A stretch of DNA of 16,428 nt, from positions 1-16,428 of the forward strand of contig JAGAJA010000003.1 of NCBI GenBank assembly GCA_017829075.1. Reading direction: 5' to 3'. This document shows positions 1 to 8,053 of this stretch, piece after piece (position 1 is the stretch's first letter; the number at the start of each line of letters is the position of its first letter). Source of the stretch: Oscillospiraceae bacterium (GTDB lineage Bacteria; Bacillota_A; Clostridia; Oscillospirales; Ruminococcaceae). The translations under genes and the position numbers were made by a program. Below the pieces are notes generated by a model. It worked only from the letters and a program-made list of their open reading frames with translations, was not told where the DNA came from and searched no databases.

Positions 1-152
1 AGCGAACTCACGCGGCTGATTTTGATACGCTTCGCTTTAATCAGCGTGTCCCTAGGAAAAGAAACGCAGGCGTACTGTATGTACGTCAAGTTTCTTTGAC
101 GACGATAGCGGTGCTGGATTTCTGCAAAGATTTCCTGAGTATAAATGGTTAT
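1..152. repeat. Structured intergenic element, suspected dispersed repeat
   Basis: I see no convincing gene here, but there is clear secondary structure. One imperfect hairpin pairs CACG (9-12) and CTGATT (16-21) with AATCAG (39-44) and CGTG (45-48), and its loop contains GCTTCGC, the complement of the GCGAAGC motif repeated at the right end of the window. A second hairpin pairs AAAGAAAC (58-65) with GTTTCTTT (90-97) and CGTAC (71-75) with GTACG (81-85). One plus frame is open from base 3 to 152 and a minus frame is also open across the stretch, but neither has a start with a ribosome site in view. Being open on both strands with structure suits a short repeat element better than a gene. Repeat status is inferred; only one copy lies in the window. 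Confidence 0.35.
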
Positions 153-203
153 TAGTATCAGATTATTCATCTATATTATATCCAAAATAGCGTATTAAGT
201 CAA

Positions 204-236
204 GAAAAATCCACCCTGCCGCGTGACAGGGTGGAT
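204..236 (-). terminator. Rho-independent terminator of the gdhA unit
   Basis: Read on the minus strand, a 10-bp perfect stem (ATCCACCCTG at 209-218 against CAGGGTGGAT at 227-236) with an 8-base loop is followed by TTTTTC. It begins 4 bases after the stop codon of the small ORF at 241-417, so the transcript of gdhA plus that ORF would end here. Confidence 0.9.
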
Positions 237-240
237 AATT

Positions 241-417
241 TTATTTTGTGTGGTTGAGGTTGAAGTTGCAGTTTTCGTGGAACTGCTTGCTCTCCTTTGC
301 GCCCTTTCCCGATTTTCTGTCGTCGGGGTGAAGCTCGTTGTGCAGATGCACGTCCTTTGGCTTTTCATTGCTGCGGACGAGGTCTGCGTCCTGCTTCATG
401 GTGTGATTTTGTGCCAT
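241..417 (-). CDS. Small hydrophilic protein of unknown function (58 aa) behind gdhA
   Basis: This open frame starts with ATG 19 bases after the gdhA stop and ends with TAA 4 bases before the terminator, so it fills the space between the two. It begins MAQNHTMKQDADLVRSNEKP and continues as a charged, histidine-, lysine- and asparagine-rich chain with a single cysteine near the end (CNFNLNHTK). There is no signal peptide, membrane segment or motif that I recognise. A GGTGG stretch 5 bases before the ATG could serve as a weak ribosome site, and close spacing suggests coupling to gdhA translation. An internal ATG (residue 7) is an alternative start. Position and the choice of codons argue for a real gene, but the function is unknown and no homologue could be checked. 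Confidence 0.55.
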   Translation of the reverse strand: MAQNHTMKQDADLVRSNEKPKDVHLHNELHPDDRKSGKGAKESKQFHENCNFNLNHTK

Positions 418-436
418 TGCGCCACCGGCTGCTGCA

Positions 437-1889
<1,453 letters not shown>

Positions 1890-2261
1890 GATGATTTTGG
1901 ATTTTTTTCATCGCAAAAATGCTTTTTGTTTAGTTACTACAATATATCCGCATTTCAATTGTACATTTTATACAGATAAATTTACTAAAAGCACCAATAG
2001 TTTTAGTGTATACTTGCAAATTGAACCGAAAAAACATATCATTTCCAGCTTTTTGGATTATGCTGAGGCACATCGCAAACCGCATTGCCAAGCAATTTCA
2101 CGGCATTTTACTCAATTCTCTGCACTCCACTGCTGTGTTGAAGTGACAGTGCAAGCAGTGTTTTATGAATTATTTGAAACTAAAAATTTCATTTCGATAT
2201 TCCACAGCATAAAAATATACCCGAAATCCGACCAGATAAAAAAAAAAATTGCAGAAACCAC
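1890..2261. other. AT-rich intergenic stretch without a recognisable gene
   Basis: The stretch separates the leftward gdhA promoter from the rightward promoter at 2262. It contains two simple hairpins: ACTAAAA (1984-1990) with TTTTAGT (2001-2007), and CACTGCT (2128-2134) with AGCAGTG (2154-2160), plus an A-tract near 2239-2249. A long plus-strand open frame crosses it, but that frame has no ribosome site and starts in the complement of the gdhA start, so I do not call it a gene. Confidence 0.6.
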
Positions 2262-2334
2262 TTGACAGCTACAAGGTTCTTGTGATATAATTTGTACATA
2301 AGAACATATTGCCATGAACATATGTACAAAAGGA
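2262..2334 (+). promoter_or_regulatory. Promoter with overlapping palindromic operator for the ImmR/ImmA-type cassette
   Basis: TTGACA (2262-2267), an 18-base spacer and TATAAT (2286-2291) form a near-consensus promoter. Directly on the start point lies a perfect 10-bp inverted repeat, TTTGTACATA (2291-2300) against TATGTACAAA (2321-2330). Inside it GAACATAT occurs twice in direct orientation (2302-2309 and 2316-2323). The right arm runs into the AAAGGAG ribosome site (2328-2334). This is a plausible autoregulatory operator for the XRE repressor of the cassette; in RNA the same arms could fold over the start of the ribosome site. Confidence 0.75.
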
Positions 2335-2343
2335 GTGGTGGAA

Positions 2344-2760
2344 ATGCCGGACGTAATGGGAGCGCTCCAACGAGCGCGCACAATGGAGCTTGAAATCCAA
2401 ACCCAGCTTGAGCATATTGAAATGCTTCACAGGATCGCCAACCGGGCGCGGAAGTCCTCCGCCTGCGCCGCGGAAACCGTCGAAAAGCTGGAGCGGCTGG
2501 AACGCGATCTGAATAACACAATCGACGAACTGTGCGACGCAAAAAGAGAGGCGCTGAAATACATCAGTTATCTTTCCGGTGAGGAGCGCAGCGTAATTGA
2601 GGGTTACTACATACTTGCCAAGAGCTGGCAGCTGCTTTCGCTTGACCTGTACATGAGCGAGCGCCGGATATTCCTGCTTAGAAAAAGCGGGCTATCCAAG
2701 CTGCTTGACAGATTCGGCGGGCAGCCTGCGCAGCGCAGCGGAAAAGACGCGCGTATTTAA
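2344..2760 (+). CDS. Coiled-coil protein with C-terminal sigma-region-4-like HTH (138 aa)
   Basis: I do not recognise a named family with certainty. Residues about 5-75 are strongly helical and charged, with heptad-like spacing suggesting a coiled coil. Residues about 76-121 (YLSGEERSVIEGYYILAKSW, then a second helix with SERRIFLLRKSGLSKL) resemble the helix-turn-helix of sigma region 4 or of small phage regulators of the DUF1492/ArpU sort. The start at ATG 2344 is set by AAAGGAG (2328-2334), about 9 bases before it; an in-frame ATG at 2314 lies inside the operator and lacks a ribosome site. It is the first gene of the cassette, 13 bases before the XRE repressor gene. A DNA-binding or transcription-regulating role is inferred from the fold only. 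Confidence 0.7.
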   Translation: MPDVMGALQRARTMELEIQTQLEHIEMLHRIANRARKSSACAAETVEKLERLERDLNNTIDELCDAKREALKYISYLSGEERSVIEGYYILAKSWQLLSLDLYMSERRIFLLRKSGLSKLLDRFGGQPAQRSGKDARI

Positions 2761-2773
2761 AAAGGAGAACATC

Positions 2774-3202
2774 ATGGGACTTGGTAAACAAATCAGGGCG
2801 CTGAGAGAACGCGCCGGAATAACTCAGGAGGAGCTTGCGCGGCGGCTGGGGGTCACTCCGTCGGCAGTCGGGAACTACGAGCGGGAAATAAGCCACCCTA
2901 AAGAGGAGGTGCTGTATCGACTGTTTTCAGCGCTTTCCTGTGAGCCGAACGAGCTTTTCTCAGACTATTATAATGTAAAGCTGTCACCAGCGCAGCTTCA
3001 CCTTAATAAATACCGGGAGCTGGACGAGCACGGGCGTGAGCTTGTGGACGCCTGCACTGAGATAGAACACCGGCGCTGCTGTGACGGGCTCACCACTGTT
3101 GCGGCGCGGAGCTTCGGCAGGAACGAAGCCCCGGAGAAGATACGGCTGAAAAAACGAAAGGGCGCCGGGAGCATTCTCGACCAGCCCGACTACAAGGAGT
3201 GA
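2774..3202 (+). CDS. XRE-family (ImmR-like) repressor (142 aa)
   Basis: The N-terminal residues 4-60 are a classic Cro/CI-type helix-turn-helix (QIRALRERAGITQEELARRL, then VTPSAVGNYEREISHPKEEV). The remaining 80 residues are helical with a basic, low-complexity C-terminus and carry no recognisable domain. AAAGGAG sits a few bases before ATG 2774, which fixes this start; an in-frame upstream ATG at 2705 overlaps the previous gene and has no ribosome site. The next gene encodes an ImmA/IrrE-type peptidase, and in the known ImmR/ImmA pairs of integrative elements and prophages the peptidase inactivates the repressor upon a signal. The likely operator is the inverted repeat at 2291-2330. Pairing and target are inference from gene order. 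Confidence 0.88.
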   Translation: MGLGKQIRALRERAGITQEELARRLGVTPSAVGNYEREISHPKEEVLYRLFSALSCEPNELFSDYYNVKLSPAQLHLNKYRELDEHGRELVDACTEIEHRRCCDGLTTVAARSFGRNEAPEKIRLKKRKGAGSILDQPDYKE

Positions 3203-3207
3203 CATTC

Positions 3208-3879
3208 ATGACAGGTACACAGGCTCTTTTACAGTCCGGAACATCATCGCTTCCGGTCAACATTTCGGCTCTGGCTGGGCATTTCGGAATAAAGCTGGTG
3301 GACTACAACTCGTTCACGCAGGTCTACGATATGGACAAGCAGGAGCTTTACCACCGGATAAGCTACGGCGGCTTCAGCCTTATGGCGGAGGGAAGCTGTA
3401 TCTGCGTGCTGAACAGCAGCCTTTGCGGTCAGGCTCGGCGTAAATGGACAGCGGCGCACGAGATCGGGCATATCCTCTGCGGGCATATTTCCGGGGAAAT
3501 CTCACTGCCAACAAGGGAACAGGAGCAGCAGGCAGACATCTTCGCAGCGGAGCTTCTCGCGCCGCTTACGGTGCTGCATTTCTGCGGCGTTTCCTCGGCG
3601 GTGGAGATAGAGCGGCTGTGCGGTCTGTCAAAACAGGCTGCGGAATATCGTTTCCGGGAGCTTTCCCGTCTGAGGCGGCAGCAGGAGGAACTTTACACCT
3701 CTGCGATCATCAGCAATGAGGACGCAAATGCCGATTGTGTGTTCCTCATCACTGAGGATCAGCGGGCAGTATTTCAGCGGTTTTCCCCGTTCATCAGCCG
3801 TTATCTTTCCCGGCGAGCCGCTCATGACGGATATGCTGAGTATCTTTCGATAAAATCAAGGGACAGAATGGCGATCTGA
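3208..3879 (+). CDS. ImmA/IrrE-family metallo-endopeptidase (223 aa)
   Basis: Contains the zinc-peptidase motif HEIGH (H84, E85, H88) followed by EQQADIFAAELLAP (about 106-119), whose first glutamate (E106) is the expected third zinc ligand in this family. Family members cleave a partner XRE repressor or act as response regulators of that pathway. AAGGAG (3193-3198) lies 9 bases before ATG 3208; an in-frame GTG at 3199 overlaps the repressor stop and is less likely. The C-terminal 100 residues after the peptidase core have no motif I can name and may sense the signal, which is inference. No terminator is seen after it, so readthrough toward tetR is possible. Confidence 0.9.
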   Translation: MTGTQALLQSGTSSLPVNISALAGHFGIKLVDYNSFTQVYDMDKQELYHRISYGGFSLMAEGSCICVLNSSLCGQARRKWTAAHEIGHILCGHISGEISLPTREQEQQADIFAAELLAPLTVLHFCGVSSAVEIERLCGLSKQAAEYRFRELSRLRRQQEELYTSAIISNEDANADCVFLITEDQRAVFQRFSPFISRYLSRRAAHDGYAEYLSIKSRDRMAI

Positions 3880-3920
3880 AAAATTGAACATCGGTTCTTG
3901 GCTGAAAATGGAAATAATTG

Positions 3921-3949
3921 TTGACAAATCTTAGGAGAAATGATATACT
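3921..3949 (+). promoter_or_regulatory. Promoter of the tetR-type gene
   Basis: A perfect TTGACA (3921-3926), 17-base spacer and TATACT (3944-3949) place the start of transcription near 3956, about 180 bases before the coding start. The block TTGACAAAT and the GATATACTAT around the -10 box are shared with the promoter of the P-type ATPase on the other strand. Confidence 0.85.
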
Positions 3950-3956
3950 ATCAATA

Positions 3957-4135
3957 TAAATAATATAAATGCAGAAAAGCATTATACTAGGCTCTAATGT
4001 CGGACAGAGAAGCAACCGCTTAGAGCCGCCGTTCATACCGTCCTCACAAAGCCACATGGCGGCATTGCAAACAATGTATCGTTTGCAATAGAGGGCAGTA
4101 TATAAGCATTTGACATCATTTGGGAGGACATAAAA
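3957..4135 (+). ncRNA. Structured 5' leader of the tetR-type gene
   Basis: Three perfect stems lie in the untranslated leader: GGCTCTAA (3990-3997) with TTAGAGCC (4020-4027); GCCGCC (4025-4030) with GGCGGC (4058-4063); and ATTGCAAAC (4064-4072) with GTTTGCAAT (4081-4089). The first two share three bases, so they compete or shorten each other, and the second and third abut and could stack. The ribosome site GGGAGG (4122-4127) lies outside the stems. No intrinsic terminator is seen. It does not match a riboswitch class that I can recall with confidence; a cis-regulatory RNA is inferred from structure alone. Confidence 0.45.
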
Positions 4136-4789
4136 ATGCCGCCAAGACCTAAATTCACAAAAGAAGAAATAGTTGCTGCCGCGCTGGAGCTGGTAAGCAA
4201 GCAGGGAATTGAGCATCTGACTACCCGAAATCTCGGAGAAATGATGGGAAGCTCGGCAAGACCCATATTCACTGTTTTCACCAGCATGGACGAGGTACAG
4301 CTTGAAGTCCGCAAAGCCGCAATGAACCGCTTCAATTCATATATCCGCGGGATCGTTGACTTCACCCCCGCATTCAAGGAAGCCGGAATACGAATGGTTC
4401 GCTTTGCGATCAACGAACCAAAGCTGTTCCAGCTTCTTTTCATGACCGAGAACAAACAGCCGGTAAATCCCGGATCCTTCTTCGGAAGTCTGGGGGATTA
4501 TGAGGGACTATGCACCGAGGTAATCTGCCGTGACTATGATCTGTCTCCGGAGGAAGCCACCGTGCTTTTCCAGCATATGTGGACTTACACCTACGGAATA
4601 AGCGCCCTCTGCGCAACTCATATGTGTATGTTCCCCGAAAACGAGATCGCCGACCGCCTCGGAACGGAATTTCTTGCGATCACATCTATGATCAAGAGCG
4701 GAAATATGAACGTCACCACTCCCCCGCCCGTCCCCGGAAACGACAAGGAAAGCCTCAAGACAAATGAAATACTGGCGGGGCTGAAATAA
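4136..4789 (+). CDS. TetR/AcrR-family transcriptional regulator (217 aa)
   Basis: The N-terminus (8-55) is a TetR-type DNA-binding domain: a first helix KEEIVAAALELVSKQGIEHL, then TTRNLGEMMGSS and a recognition helix near ARPIFTVFTSMDEV. Residues 60-200 form the variable ligand-binding and dimerisation part, of a type seen in WHG-domain TetR proteins (FAINEPKLFQLLFM). GGGAGG at 4122-4127 is 8 bases before the ATG. The length is usual for the family. The gene has its own promoter and a long foldable leader, and ends 8 bases from the stop of a convergent small gene. The target is unknown; the neighbouring P-type ATPase, whose promoter resembles this one, is a candidate by inference only. Confidence 0.9.
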   Translation: MPPRPKFTKEEIVAAALELVSKQGIEHLTTRNLGEMMGSSARPIFTVFTSMDEVQLEVRKAAMNRFNSYIRGIVDFTPAFKEAGIRMVRFAINEPKLFQLLFMTENKQPVNPGSFFGSLGDYEGLCTEVICRDYDLSPEEATVLFQHMWTYTYGISALCATHMCMFPENEIADRLGTEFLAITSMIKSGNMNVTTPPPVPGNDKESLKTNEILAGLK

Positions 4790-4797
4790 GCCGGTCT

Positions 4798-5022
4798 TTA
4801 TTCGCTGCGATTATCTGCCGGGTGGAGCCCGTACCTCTCATAAAACGCGTCGATATCCGCCTCAGTTTTCACAAGCTCCGCGCAGACGAGTTTCTTTTCA
4901 GAGCGGTTGTAGAAGCCTATCGTCTTTTCGCCGGTACATACGCTTGACTCAACCCTGATGTCTGCGGCTGTATAACCCTCAGGCAGAGGAAGCACGGTTT
5001 TCGGCTTTCTGAATATGCTCAT
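4798..5022 (-). CDS. Small protein of unknown function (74 aa) downstream of the ATPase
   Basis: A leftward open frame starting MSIFRKPKTVLPLPEGYTAA has the strong ribosome site GGGGGTG (5028-5034) 5 bases before its ATG. The longer frame that extends upstream overlaps the ATPase end and has no such site, so the short form is preferred. The protein is soluble, with mixed beta and alpha character (IRVESSVCTGEKTIGFYNRS, then a helix TEADIDAFYERYGL), two cysteines and no signal or membrane segment. I recognise no family. It follows the P-type ATPase by 58 bases with a hairpin between, so expression may depend on readthrough; it ends 8 bases from the convergent tetR-type gene with no visible terminator between them. 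Confidence 0.7.
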   Translation of the reverse strand: MSIFRKPKTVLPLPEGYTAADIRVESSVCTGEKTIGFYNRSEKKLVCAELVKTEADIDAFYERYGLHPADNRSE

Positions 5023-5048
5023 TATTTCACCCCCAATTATAACACATT

Positions 5049-5075
5049 TACCCCGGTGTATTGCACGCCGGGGTA
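5049..5075 (-). terminator. Hairpin after the P-type ATPase, probable terminator or attenuator
   Basis: An 11-bp stem (TACCCCGGTGT at 5049-5059 against ACGCCGGGGTA at 5065-5075, one G-T wobble) with a 5-base loop lies 5 bases after the ATPase stop. On the minus strand the tail is AAATGTGTT, a poor U-tract, so termination may be partial and let the polymerase reach the 74-residue gene. On the plus strand the tail ATCATTTTATT is somewhat better. Confidence 0.6.
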
Positions 5076-5080
5076 TCATT

Positions 5081-7645
5081 TTATTCCTCCGATGTCTGTT
5101 CAACGGCAACTTCCTGACCAAAAACATGGATCTCGCCGTCCTCCACATGATAGAGTATACCGGAATAGCTGCCGTCCGGCTGCTTTCCGGCGAAGTACGG
5201 CTCATTGCCCTGCCTAAGAGCCATATAATCAGTAAACACCGTTGCCAGCCAGACCGCATAAACCGCCGACACCGCCAGAACCGCAGCCGCAGCCGCTTTC
5301 TTGAGCCGGGGAACGGACGGGAAACCGCCCTGCCAGCGGTTGAGTATCCTGCGCAGAAGCTCCGAAAGTCCCCACAAAAGCAGCAGAGCCGAGGGAACGA
5401 TCACAGCAACCCACAGCCATTCCTTCCAGTTGAGAGGAACAATATAGAAAATCGAACCCACTAGCCAGCAGCAGACGCAGAATGCCGCCGCGACAGCTAT
5501 CAGCATTGCGGTGTGCCACTTTTTATACGGTCTGCAAATCGCGAGCAGCACCCCGAAACATACTGCCGCGGTCATATACACCGCCATGACCGACAACCGC
5601 TCATGCGGGATACCAAATATATTCTGCAATATCAGCAGAGCGGAAATTCCCATTACAACGGTAAGTCCGCCGGGGAGCGCCCTTTTCAGCACGTTTGCAA
5701 TAAAGCTTCCCTCTACCCTGCTGTGGTTAGGCTCAAGCGCCAGCAGGAATGACGGCGCGCCGATGAACAGCGAGCTGATCAGAGTAAGCTGAATTGGCTG
5801 GAACGGATATGCCGCCGGAACGAACAGAAACAGCACCGCCAGCAGGAACGAGAACACTGTTTTCACCAGAAACAGCGACGCAGAGCGCTGAATATTGTTG
5901 ATACAGCGGCGACCCTCCTGAACAGCCAGCGGCATTGAGGAAAAGTCAGAATTAAGCAGCACAAGCTGCGAAACGCACCGCGCCGCGTCGCTTCCTGACT
6001 GCATTGCCACTGAGCAGTCCGCCTCCCGTAGAGCAAGCACATCGTTTACGCCGTCGCCGGTCATTGCGACCTTATGTCCTGCGGCTCTCAAAGCACGGAC
6101 AAGCTCCAGCTTGCGGGCGGGGGTAACTCTGCCGAAAACAGTGTATTTCTCCGCCGCAGCAGACAGTTCCTCACCAGTCAACTCAGACGCGTCCACGAAG
6201 CATTCCGCGCCGGCAAGCCCCGCCTTAGCCGCCACATTAGATACCGTTACCGGGTCATCGCCGGAAATTACCTTGAGCGTCACTCCCTGCTCGCGGAAAT
6301 ATGCAAGCGTTGAAGGCGCGCTCTCCCGTATCTCGTCCGAAAGGATAACCAGCGCTTTCGGGCTTAAATTCTCTGGCAGCGCCTTTTCCGGAAGTGCCTC
6401 CGGGCTTTGCGCCAGAAGCAGCACCCTCTGCCCGGATTTTGAGTATTCCTCGCATTTCCCGCTTATTCTATGGTATTCCTCCGGCGGGAGGACAAAGCTT
6501 GGCGCACCCAGAATAAGCGTTCCTAAGCCATCAAGCTGCGCGCCGCTCCACTTCCTTGCCGAGGAAAAAGGCTCTGTACGCACTGCCTTTGCTCCGGTAC
6601 TCTGCGGGAATTTCTTCGCGATAGCCGCCATTGTCTGGTTTTCCGCGCCCATTACCTCCGCAAGAGCTGACAAAGCTGCTTCCGCATTGTATTTTTCGTC
6701 CAGAAGATGTATTTCAGAAAGCTGCATATTCCCGGTGGTTATCGTCCCGGTCTTGTCTAAGCAAAGCACGTCAACCCGCGCAAGGCTCTCAACGCAGTAC
6801 AGATCCTGACACAGGGTCTGCCGCTTCCCCAGACGTATGGAACTTACCGCAAGCGCAACGCTTGTCAGCAGCACCAGACCCTCTGGTATCATGCCGATAA
6901 TCGCGGCGGTGGTGCTGGTTACACTGTACTGAAGCTCCTGATGAGCCACGAAAAGCGCCTTTGTGAACAGCACCAGCGCAAACGGAAGTATGCACACGGA
7001 TATCGTGGAAATTATCTTGTTTATTGCGCTCATCATCTCAGAATGGCGCTTTTTCTGCTTTTTCGCGCCGCTGGCGATCTTATTTGCATACGCCGCCGCC
7101 CCAACCGCAGTTACCTCCGCCTTTCCGCCGCCGCTCACCACAAAGCTTCCGGAATACAGAGTATCTCCGGGACGCTTGGTGACTGTTTCGCTCTCTCCGG
7201 TGAGCAGGCTTTCGTCCGCTTCAAGCTCTCCCTCGGCAAGCACTCCGTCCGCGCAGAGCTGACGTCCTGCGGAAAGCAGCATTATATCTCCGGGAACGAT
7301 ATCCGCCACCGGAAGCACCTGCTCCTCCCCGTCGCGAAGCAAATGCGCCTTGGGCGCGGAGATCAGCGAAAGCCTGTCGATGGTGCGCTTGGAGCGTATC
7401 TCCTGAAAAATGCCTATGGCGATGTTGCAGAGAATTACTCCCATGAACAGCATATTCCGGTATGCTCCCACCAACGCCACCATCACCGCGAGAATGATAT
7501 TTATAAGATTGAACAGCGTGAAAATGTTGTCTGCAAATATCCTGCCCACGCTCTTGGTTTTTACCGAAAAGTTGCCGTTGCTCTCGCCGCGGGCTATCTT
7601 TTCCTCAGCCTCACGCTTGGAAAGCCCGGTTTTTATATCCGTCAT
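5081..7645 (-). CDS. CtpE-like P-type cation-transporting ATPase (854 aa)
   Basis: An ion pump of the inner membrane that is phosphorylated by ATP during transport. Motifs in order: TGES of the actuator domain (149-152); PEGL in membrane helix 4 (254-257, context MIPEGLVLLTSVALA), as in CtpE-type calcium transporters; DKTGT with phospho-aspartate D297; and GDGVND (530-535). No N-terminal heavy-metal domain is present. Hydrophobic stretches suggest ten usual helices plus an extra one near 784-805 and a tail of about 50 residues with TDYMALRQGNEPYFAG. The start is taken at ATG 7645, where GGTGAGG lies close before it; an in-frame ATG at 7711 would overlap the promoter. Calcium or a related divalent cation is the likely substrate by family; direction of transport cannot be told from sequence. 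Confidence 0.93.
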   Translation of the reverse strand: MTDIKTGLSKREAEEKIARGESNGNFSVKTKSVGRIFADNIFTLFNLINIILAVMVALVGAYRNMLFMGVILCNIAIGIFQEIRSKRTIDRLSLISAPKAHLLRDGEEQVLPVADIVPGDIMLLSAGRQLCADGVLAEGELEADESLLTGESETVTKRPGDTLYSGSFVVSGGGKAEVTAVGAAAYANKIASGAKKQKKRHSEMMSAINKIISTISVCILPFALVLFTKALFVAHQELQYSVTSTTAAIIGMIPEGLVLLTSVALAVSSIRLGKRQTLCQDLYCVESLARVDVLCLDKTGTITTGNMQLSEIHLLDEKYNAEAALSALAEVMGAENQTMAAIAKKFPQSTGAKAVRTEPFSSARKWSGAQLDGLGTLILGAPSFVLPPEEYHRISGKCEEYSKSGQRVLLLAQSPEALPEKALPENLSPKALVILSDEIRESAPSTLAYFREQGVTLKVISGDDPVTVSNVAAKAGLAGAECFVDASELTGEELSAAAEKYTVFGRVTPARKLELVRALRAAGHKVAMTGDGVNDVLALREADCSVAMQSGSDAARCVSQLVLLNSDFSSMPLAVQEGRRCINNIQRSASLFLVKTVFSFLLAVLFLFVPAAYPFQPIQLTLISSLFIGAPSFLLALEPNHSRVEGSFIANVLKRALPGGLTVVMGISALLILQNIFGIPHERLSVMAVYMTAAVCFGVLLAICRPYKKWHTAMLIAVAAAFCVCCWLVGSIFYIVPLNWKEWLWVAVIVPSALLLLWGLSELLRRILNRWQGGFPSVPRLKKAAAAAVLAVSAVYAVWLATVFTDYMALRQGNEPYFAGKQPDGSYSGILYHVEDGEIHVFGQEVAVEQTSEE

Positions 7646-7682
7646 TGCCTCACCGCCCTGCACATAATGTATATTAGTAAAT

Positions 7683-7711
7683 AGTATATCCCTAAAGAAA
7701 AAATTTGTCAA
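7683..7711 (-). promoter_or_regulatory. Promoter of the P-type ATPase gene
   Basis: On the minus strand, perfect TTGACA (7706-7711), a 17-base spacer and TATACT (7683-7688) give a start point about 30 bases before the coding start at 7645. The elements and flanks (TTGACAAAT, GATATACTAT) match those of the tetR-type promoter. Confidence 0.88.
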
Positions 7712-8053
7712 GCGGGATCACCGGAAATATTTGTGAAAAGTACCTGAATGGGATATTCAGTCTGACATCAGTTGCATTCACCCGGCAGCAGTCCTCAAAT
7801 TAGGTTATATCCTTACCTTGTTAATTTTCCTTAATTTAATAAGACAATATTTCATAGCTGTTGTAATATTTACCCAGAAAAATTTCCGCTGCAAACATAC
7901 TTTTATACGCTCTGCCACTTGAAATTTTGTTCTGAGTATGCTATAATATCTAAGGTTATAAAAGGTATGCTGTGCTTTTTTGCAGCGCCTTGATAAATTA
8001 CTGACAAAAACCGGAGTATCCCGGAGCTGTCAGCGTCATCAGGAGGAAATATT
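7712..8053. promoter_or_regulatory. Divergent intergenic region with the phosphoglucomutase promoter and leader
   Basis: No gene is seen. A 6-bp inverted repeat CTGAAT (7744-7749) and ATTCAG (7755-7760) lies about 33 bases upstream of the ATPase -35 box and could bind a regulator. The rightward promoter has TTGAAA (7919-7924), 17 bases, and TATAAT (7942-7947) with an extended -10 TG (7939-7940). The leader of about 100 bases carries a hairpin: CTGACA (8001-8006) with TGTCAG (8028-8033), enclosing CCGG (8011-8014) and CCGG (8021-8024), followed by AGGAGG (8041-8046). Confidence 0.75.

Noticed and set aside
3199..3207. GTG start for the metallopeptidase at 3199
   Set aside because: The ATG at 3208 sits 9 bases after AAGGAG, whereas the GTG directly abuts that ribosome site.
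3969..4091. 40-codon frame in the tetR leader (starts MQKSIILGSNVGQRSNRLEP)
   Set aside because: There is no ribosome site before its ATG, and its bases are better explained by the three stems of the leader.
5036..5041. TATAAT on the minus strand before the 74-residue gene
   Set aside because: No -35 box lies 16-18 bases upstream, and the start of transcription would fall inside the ribosome site.
6111..6809. Plus-strand open frame of 232 codons inside the ATPase gene
   Set aside because: Shadow of the pump's phosphorylation and nucleotide-binding region, serine- and alanine-rich with no domain.
7646..7711. Upstream ATG at 7711 extending the ATPase by 22 residues
   Set aside because: The extension overlaps the -10/-35 promoter, has no ribosome site, and adds an odd aromatic-rich peptide not seen in the family.
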